Source: Dryococelus australis
Taxonomy: Eukaryota > Arthropoda > Insecta > Phasmatodea > Phasmatidae
Assembly (NCBI GenBank): GCA_029891345.1
Contig: CM056995.1
Location: 78,555,895-78,619,894 of the forward strand
Direction: 5' to 3'
Length of the DNA: 64,000 nucleotides
Shown here: positions 57,541 through 64,000 of the stretch, piece after piece
Position numbering within the stretch: position 1 is the stretch's first letter
How the letters are laid out: each line of letters starts with the position of its first letter
Translations under genes and position numbers: made by a program
The notes under the pieces: model-generated
What the model was told of the DNA's origin: nothing
The model's input: the letters and a program-made list of their open reading frames with translations, nothing else
The model's database searches: none

Positions 57541-58105
57541 TGGACCAGGTAAACGACATGAAGGACCAGGGGATTGTTGAACCCACAAAGAATATACAGC
57601 AGCTACACCGACCCCAAGGAGATCAACCCCTGATCCTACAAACAGACGCGTACAACAACGGATTGAGAGTCGTCCTCTCTACCAGCTGGACCACAACCAA
57701 CCCCGTGTGATAGCAAATGCCTACACTTGCCTCAATGAAACGGAGTAACGTTATCACATAAACGAACAGGAATGTCTAGCAGTCATCTGGGCAGCGCGTA
57801 AGTACAGATACTATCTAGAAGGCCAGCACTTCATCTTGCGAACTGACTCGAAAGCCCTCCAATGGCAGCACGAGTCACAAAAAAGCAAAGCCAAGCTCGG
57901 TTAGTGGGATATGTTTCTCTCCGAATGCAACTTTGAGGTACAGCACTGCCCAGGAAAAAAAAACGACCTGCCAGATGCCCTGTCCCGATTTTCTACGATG
58001 GAGGAGAAAGCTGAGGAAGAGGAAGGGGAAAAGATGTGCCCTCCCCCACCAGTAGAACGAAGCCCTGATGAGCAGATCCATCTCCTCCAGTTACGGATTA
58101 CCTGA
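57541..58105 (+). pseudogene. Pol, reverse transcriptase deleted, RNase H retained
   Basis: MDQVNDMKDQGIVEP equals the start of the reverse transcriptase finger region in the 49.7-kb copy. It then jumps to QQLHRPQGDQPLILQTDAYN, the RNase H start (LQTDA.N.GL). RNase H continues in pieces with YHINEQECLAVIWAARKYRY, LEGQHFILRTDSKALQW and CNFEVQHCPGKKNDLPDALS. The palm with the YxDD motif is absent, so this copy cannot reverse transcribe. RNase H would remove the RNA strand after cDNA synthesis. A stop and small frame changes also occur. Confidence 0.8.
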
Positions 58106-59310
58106 CATCAAATCTCGATCAGCACAGGAGGACCCCGATATACACCGGCTTCTGCAAGAGCATCCACAGCGCTTCGAAGATCGGGACAATGTCATGTGGT
58201 CGCAAAGAGGTCAGCCTAATGCTCAGTGGAAAATCTGGGTAACGCAGCAGCTGCGAGCAGATACTTGCCACCACCCCCATGACCACCCTCAGGCCGGACA
58301 TCCGGCAACCCGACAAACCCTGCTAGACATCGGGATTCGCTATAGTTGGGATGGAATGAGCCGCGATGTCCAACAGAACGTCAGCAACTGCGTTACGTGC
58401 TGCAGCGGCAAGGTCTACCCAGTCCCTCCTCCCACTGCACGACCAAGGAGACCCAAGACAGCATGGACACATATAGCCGGTGATCTAATGGGACCATACC
58501 CAAGGAGCACCAAGGGAAACTGCTATTTCCTAGTCGTAACCGATCAATTCTCTAGGTGGGTGGAAGACTTCCCTCTGCCCAGACAAGAAACAGCCCTCAT
58601 AGTGTACAAAATGGATGCCAAAATATTCACACGTTGGGGATACACTAAGGTGATCCTGAATAACAACGGCACTCAGTTCACGAGCCGCCAATGGCAGTCA
58701 GCATGCCAGGGATGGGGAGTCGAAACGTGGGCGACACCACCATACCACCCCCAGGCCAACCCCACTGAACAGAGGAATCAAGAGATCAAGAAATACCTCT
58801 GTATCAGTGTGGGGAATGACCACAGACACTGGTATAAACATATTCCCACCATCTTGTTTGCCCTACGTCGTCATGCTAACAAAGCAGTAGACACCAGCCC
58901 AAGTAAACTCCTCCTGGGACAGACCCTACGCCGACCAGGTGACAGGCAGTGGGACAGTGTCGTCACCATGCTTCAGCCCAAGGATATCCTGCTAGTCACA
59001 TTGGCTCGTAATACCACTGCAAAGAAAGCCCCGGATGAGTATGTCAGTAAAAAGTACCCATAACCCAAGACTGGGGTACGCGAGTTCCACCTTGCGGAAA
59101 CTGTGTTACTCTGAACACATCCCCTCAGCAAGGCCAGTAATCAGTATAGTGCTGGCCTCGCTGACAAATGGGATGGGCCCTACCGGATTGTCGGCAAACA
59201 GGATAATATCTACTGTGCGAAGATGTTAGAGGAAAAATACGGAAAGTCACACGAGGTCGAATACGCCCCTATCCGGGGGACATGCCATGAGAAGAGCACA
59301 CAGACGACGT
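58068..59310 (+). pseudogene. Retrotransposon integrase with GPY/F-type C-terminus, catalytic Asp lost
   Basis: An open frame of 331 codons. The HHCC-type zinc-binding N-terminus is seen as CHHPHDHPQAGHPATRQTLL followed by NCVTCC. The catalytic core has AGDLMGPYPRS (first Asp) and VILNNNGTQFTSRQW, where the second Asp of the usual SDNGTQF is Asn. It also has YHPQANPTEQRNQEIKKYL, with the third acidic residue (Glu) kept. After a frame change near 59060, ADKWDGPYRIVGKQDNIY is the GPY/F-type domain. The protein would insert the cDNA into the chromosome, but the lost Asp predicts an inactive enzyme. Three families of motif in this order identify Ty3/Gypsy. Confidence 0.85.
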
Positions 59311-59496
59311 AGGGAAAACACCAGGGGACTCCGAAAGTGAGGATAAACCACAACCCAGAAGGGCCTCTCCAGAACTCGACAGAGGACTCATGAGGCCACC
59401 TGAAGTAAGACCTTTTGGCATCGAACGAGCATCCAGCTACATGCCCCCATGGAGGCCGGACGGGGAAGCATGCCGAGGAGCAGATAGCGTAAGATC
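59311..59496 (+). other. Pol-to-LTR spacer
   Basis: Short GC-rich stretch after the GPY domain, up to the truncated LTR. No purine tract of convincing length is seen just before the LTR. Confidence 0.4.
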
Positions 59497-59904
59497 ACTG
59501 ACTTAATAGTCTTCAGCAGCCACCAGAGGCTGCCATCCTTGACGTCGCCATAAGAGCTCTGCAGCATCGCTACCAGACGCTGCTGCGACGTCAATCGTCA
59601 ATAGCTATCAGAAGCTTTCTGTAGGTACAGTACAAACCACACGTAATTTCTTTGTCTCCTACAGACACCCCTTTTAGAGTTTGGTTTGTATGAAGTAATT
59701 TTTGACAGTTTTATATTTCACTTCCCCAACTAGCCTAAGACCAGGTAACCTACACCTGGCAACTTTAGGATTACTTCCCACCACCGGTCTGCCTGGCAGG
59801 AGAGCACATGTCACCGTATTTAATAAGTTTTTAATAAACACTGCTTTGTTTCTCTTAACCTTGAGTCTCATTCATAGAGTACTTTGTCACCGACTACTGG
59901 GAGG
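59497..59904 (+). repeat. LTR of type A, copy 3, 5'-truncated
   Basis: From GACTTAATAGTCTTCAGC it matches 54128-54515, including TAAGAGCTCTGCAGCA, ACCACACGTAATTTCTTTGT and the TTTTTAATAAACACTG poly-A signal (59831-59836). The first 500 bases of the LTR are absent. It is followed directly by another leader, so one LTR serves two internal regions, which suggests unequal recombination between copies. Confidence 0.75.
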
Positions 59905-60339
59905 ACCTCGAGCTGAGTACCGTCGACCGGAAAGTGGAAGTTATTATCACTACGAATTAGCTACAACTGGAGACTCCCCCTCAAGCAGCAGCAAGTTGAA
60001 TACACACCCATTAGACGGCCATCAATTTTATTCCTATCAAGTATACAGGTACTGGAGGAGAAGAATAGAGGAGCCATGACCACTAGCAACACTTCTCAAC
60101 CCTACTGGAGCGCCTGGGTGCTGGTGGGGGTATTTGCTTAGGTGCTACGGCCTGACCTTGGTTGGGATTGCACACCCAGTAATAGTCTTGGCAACCCATA
60201 TGGCTCCAACACTTCTGATCAGCCCGCAATCATGGGGGATCTTCTGAAGCATCGGAGCTTGCGTTGGCAACTTACCAGGCAACACTAATCTAGGCCTATC
60301 CGTGTCCGTGGTACTCCTTTCGGAGTCATCAGTAGTTAA
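59905..60339 (+). mobile_element. Type A leader, second internal region
   Basis: Nearly the same text as 54516-54986 (GAGCTGAGTACCGTCGACCG, ACAACTGGAGACTCCCCCTC, CTCACTTCTGATCAGCCC-like region), placed after the truncated LTR. Confidence 0.65.
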
Positions 60340-61010
60340 ACCCACTCTATGCCATTTAAGGTGAAACATGGCACTAGGAGAGAGGAGAAATGAGTTGCGC
60401 GCCTTGCTGCCAGGCAGCCGACTGGTCTCATACCACTCACAGCTAGTCAACGAGCTCAACGAGATTGTGCCGTCTTACTCCAGTGACTGGAACCACCGAC
60501 GTCGACTGTAACTAATCCAGTTTCTTTCCCATCAGCATCGCTGTGTACACATATGACCTGCCATCCAATTGTAAGAGGATTACTTAATCACACCAAGAAC
60601 CGGTTAGGCATCTCAAACAGTAATTTCTGGAGCAGGGCCTCAGAGGACTGGAACTGCGAGTTTTGTGTTGTATCAGTATCACGTCATGCCCTCGCTACTG
60701 CCCGAGCCGAAGATGAGCGACTCAATCAGCTGTATCGAGCTACCCCTCACCCGCAAGACGACAAGGCACCTATCACTAGCACTTCCTACCCATCGTCAAC
60801 TACGACCAGCTCCAATACGAGTCGTAAGCCGAATCAATCCAAGGGACTTGTGACTCATAAGGTCGAGAACTTTGTACCATCCCGTAAGGCCATGTGCCCG
60901 ACCGCTATATCAAGCCACAATAAGAATAAGTCAACCTGTAAGCACAACCAACTGAAGTGCAACCAAAGCCACACGAGCGTGATCCAGCCTTAGCTAATCG
61001 GACACGCGTC
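60340..61010 (+). pseudogene. Retrotransposon leader ORF, best type A copy, then abrupt end
   Basis: Open for 146 codons at 60553-60993: MTCHPIVRGLLNHTKNRLGI, NSNFWSRASEDWNCEF, SRHALATARAEDERLNQLYR, a Ser/Thr-rich linker, SKGLVTHKVENFVPSRKAMC and a Lys/Asn/His/Cys-rich tail ending SVIQP. The first part (RREE..., LAARQ-like) is in a different frame at 60370-60540. The retrotransposon text stops at about 61010, just after CTAATCGGACACGCGTC, and AT-rich hAT DNA resumes. Confidence 0.6.
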
Positions 61011-63180
61011 ACTATTTACACCTTAAATGATTAGCACACACGTTGAAGCTCCTGTGCCGCGCGGCATGGAGCAGCACACATCCGCCCTCGAGGACCCACT
61101 AGACCAGAGTAAAGATGGTGGCGTGTACATACCGTCAAAAATGGACATCTTCCAGCCAGCATCTCGAGGGAAATGTTTACAAAAGGCAAATTGCAAACAT
61201 TTCATATACAATAACAATAGCAGGTAGGAAAAGCAGGACTTCTTCTAGAGAGTCATTTGTAGCTGTCTCTAAGTGTCTCATGAAAATGCATTTTATGCTT
61301 TAATGCCTGGACAGGCAAGCAAAAAACATAAATCTACTTCAATAAAAATTACAAAAATAGGTTACACATAAAAACCCTTTACAAACAGTGATATTAATTA
61401 AAGTGAAACTTAATACATGAGCTGTTGGGAATTTGCTCTATGAGCTTGGAAATATGGCTGCTGAAACTGCAAGCGTCTTGGAATGTTTATTTTGTTGAAA
61501 CGTGAAATTAATTACCTGCACTTTAAAAACAAAACAACAACCAAGCACTTGAAAATTATAAAATGAATTTAAAGTATTTCAGATAGTATCTGTGTGTACA
61601 TACAAAAACCACATGGGTGAGCACTCAATAATAAAATACAAATTAAAGCAGGGACGCAAGGAGGAGTTAACACTACCTCGGGCATGCATTTGACTCTAAT
61701 TAATTTAAGGGGGTCATACTTAAACTCAACAAGAAAAAGGCAAGCCACTGGTTACTCTTGGTAAGTGGGTCTCTTTTTATGTTCTGAACGGATCACTGAC
61801 TTGTTCATACATGAATGACATACAACATTTTTAACACACTGTGGCATGTTGTGCGGTCCATGCAGCAGAGAGCACTATTGGGCTGCCCCCGAGTGGCGCA
61901 CAGAGCGAGGCTGGAGTCAAATTATTTGTGGTTACTGCTAGTGTAATCATTTTAAAAAACTCGTGAAATCTTATAGAAGGGGAAGCCGATGACAACATCA
62001 AGCATTCAAATAAAAAAAAATTTGAAAAAATTACTTTATAAAAATTCAATAACCTCTTCCATGAAAGAAAACATGACCATGAACTAGTCTTTAAATTAAC
62101 ATGCTACTGCCTCCTGAATAAAATAATTACTTTCATACAATATCAAATACAACATAAGCTAAATACAAGTTTTTAATAGTTTCCCACCAACAACTGTCGC
62201 AATGCTCTGATTGGTTACTTCCCCATGACTTGTACTCAAGATATAAAATATAACGATCTCTTTTAAGTCACGCCAAGATCGCACACTACCCAACAAGACC
62301 CACACACAAAAGCCATAAACTGATATCCTTGAATACATGGAATCATATCTTAAGCACATGGCGCACTTATTCTGTTAAGTCAATCGTAAACCTACCATAA
62401 GACCTCGATAAAAAAAAACCGCCCGAAGCAAAAACGAAATAAATGTTTTTTATTATTCTTTTACCTACATTCTTGCAGGCAATGAAACATTGCCTCACAT
62501 AATAGTGAGGCCATGGCTTTTTTTTATAATCATGCTGTTAAAAAATGTAGTGGTTAACCTCAATTGATTGGTGTTGCCGAAGAAAATGACAAAGCAGTCA
62601 GCAACTAGAGAAACATAACAAGAAAAAACAATCCTCTACAGTATTGTGTACGTGCAATGAACAAAACTTGAGGCAGTGCCAGTTCACTGAAAAGGGAAAA
62701 CACCATGAGCAAGTGTGGCAGCACTGACTTCGCAGCATTATATTTATTAGCTGAATTTTTTTGAGGGAACTGTTTACATGCTTCGTTAATATGAAATTAT
62801 AATTAAAGTAATTTACATTAATAACATCTATGTACACAATTTGAATACATAACCACATTTAACACAATGAAATAAGATGAGGCATAATAAAGCTGTATTC
62901 CTGTATAGGCAATGCATGGTTTATTGGGGAAACCATAACCTCTTTATGCGGGGGAAAAGTTTAGGATGATTTTAATGCTATAACATATAAGTAGTAATAT
63001 TGAAAATATAATGTCACAGATACGCACCACACCATAATATAAGTGGAAGTGTCATTATTTGGTAAATTGTTAATAATTTGTTAGTTTTAACTTTGATGCA
63101 AGAAAAAAATGACTGGTTGGTTTTTCTGAGAATTAAGGTCAGTTTCCGTTTTTGTAAAAATGACCGAACCGAAAATTAGG
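61011..63180. mobile_element. Interior of the 10.6-kb hAT element, no gene recognised
   Basis: AT-rich DNA between retrotransposon and the right hAT terminus. At 61060-61200 a GC-richer patch is open on both strands; on the minus strand a GTATGT follows an open stretch, but no matching acceptor or conserved motif supports an exon. The rest has no coding support. Confidence 0.5.
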
Positions 63181-63390
63181 TTAACCGATCAGCCCTACAT
63201 TTAAGTATGTATAACAACAAATTTTAAAATAAGTTTTCTAATAATTTCCCCCAGTTTCACATGACCGACACATAAATAAAGTGATCAAGCCCATGGGATT
63301 GTTAATGGAACATAAGATGGAAGAATACACAATGTGCACACAACTACGTAGATATTGAGCAGGGTTTTCAAAAGTACTCAGTCTGCTGTG

Positions 63391-63676
<286 letters not shown>

Positions 63677-64000
63677 CACACACGCTTCAAAAATCCTTTT
63701 ACAGAGTGCTGAAGTGCTAACAGTAATTATACTACTTTATCTATACTTCAACAACAACAACAACAACATTTTATGTAATTATGAAATACAAAGAAATAAC
63801 TTTTGGAATATTTAAAGAATTCAACGGAGCAAAATACAGCAAATACAGATGGAAGGAAATTTAATTACTATCTAATGTGACCTCTCCCTACTTACTTTGA
63901 GATGAAGAAACAATTTGTGGTTAAATAAACAGTGTATACTAAACTTCAAATGCATTAATAACTACGGGAGTCGCACTTTTTCTGTGCACCCCTATATTTA
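63677..64000. other. No gene seen; CAA repeat
   Basis: AT-rich, with a short run of CAA at about 63750-63767. No coding support. Confidence 0.6.

Larger units (their letters stand above)
52600..63197. mobile_element. hAT element of 10.6 kb with nested retrotransposon, perfect 8-bp target duplication
   Basis: The left end is TAGGGCTGATTGGTTCACAC and the right end in reverse complement is TAGGGCTGATCGGTTAACCT. CATTTAAG lies immediately outside both ends (52592-52599 and 63198-63205), without mismatch. CGGTTCGGT-like words follow at both ends. The hAT part is about 52600-53055 and 61011-63197. Between them lie about 8 kb of GC-richer LTR retrotransposon DNA. The perfect duplication indicates that everything in between entered after the hAT landed. 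No transposase gene is recognised in the hAT part. Confidence 0.85.

Noticed and set aside
61023-61217. Possible fourth host exon on the minus strand with a GTATGT after an open stretch
   Set aside because: It lies inside the hAT element at 52600-63197, the acceptor is poor and the peptide resembles nothing expected.

Overview
This window reads as a piece of a large, repeat-rich animal genome, most likely an arthropod and possibly an insect. That placement is an inference from the transposon families and the long introns; no lineage marker was found. There is no prokaryotic gene organisation. Almost all of the 64 kb is transposable-element (TE) DNA, much of it nested, on an AT-rich background with more GC-rich retrotransposon blocks.

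The only host gene I can support is a split gene on the minus strand, seen as three internal coding exons at 52053-52257, 39765-40367 and 6025-6228. All have GT-AG borders, and the two introns fall between codons, so the exons join in one frame. The product is low-complexity and Pro/Gln/Ser-rich. The join between the first two exons reads PNK-VTFK and the third exon carries a YSLF...SW motif. This suggests the C-terminal tail of an SMG7 (EST1C)-type nonsense-mediated decay factor, with moderate confidence. The two introns are about 11.7 kb and 33.5 kb and are filled with TEs.

Layout. 1-6 kb: unassigned DNA, a 0.9-kb TA-flanked element and two perfect DR1 motifs near the last exon. 6.8-11.2 kb: a dead BED-finger hAT transposase, interrupted by a GC-richer insertion. 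11.7-16.9 kb: a 5.15-kb element with terminal inverted repeats (TIRs) and TA flanks, containing a nested 1.86-kb relative; a shorter second copy lies inverted at 41.1-44.3 kb. 17-18.2 kb: a non-LTR reverse transcriptase. 22.7-25.1 kb and 50.5-52.0 kb: two copies of one hAT family. 25-38.7 kb and 45-61 kb: pieces of a Ty3/Gypsy-like LTR retrotransposon group, with related LTR types A and B, a conserved leader ORF, gag with a zinc knuckle, protease, RNase H and integrase. Two separate hAT insertions interrupt these copies at 36.3 and 46.7 kb. The stretch 52.6-63.2 kb is one hAT element with a perfect 8-bp target duplication that has swallowed retrotransposon DNA.

Because several families are present twice, the window holds its own empty sites, so several nested insertions can be read to the base. 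No tRNA, rRNA, CRISPR or operon-type feature was seen.
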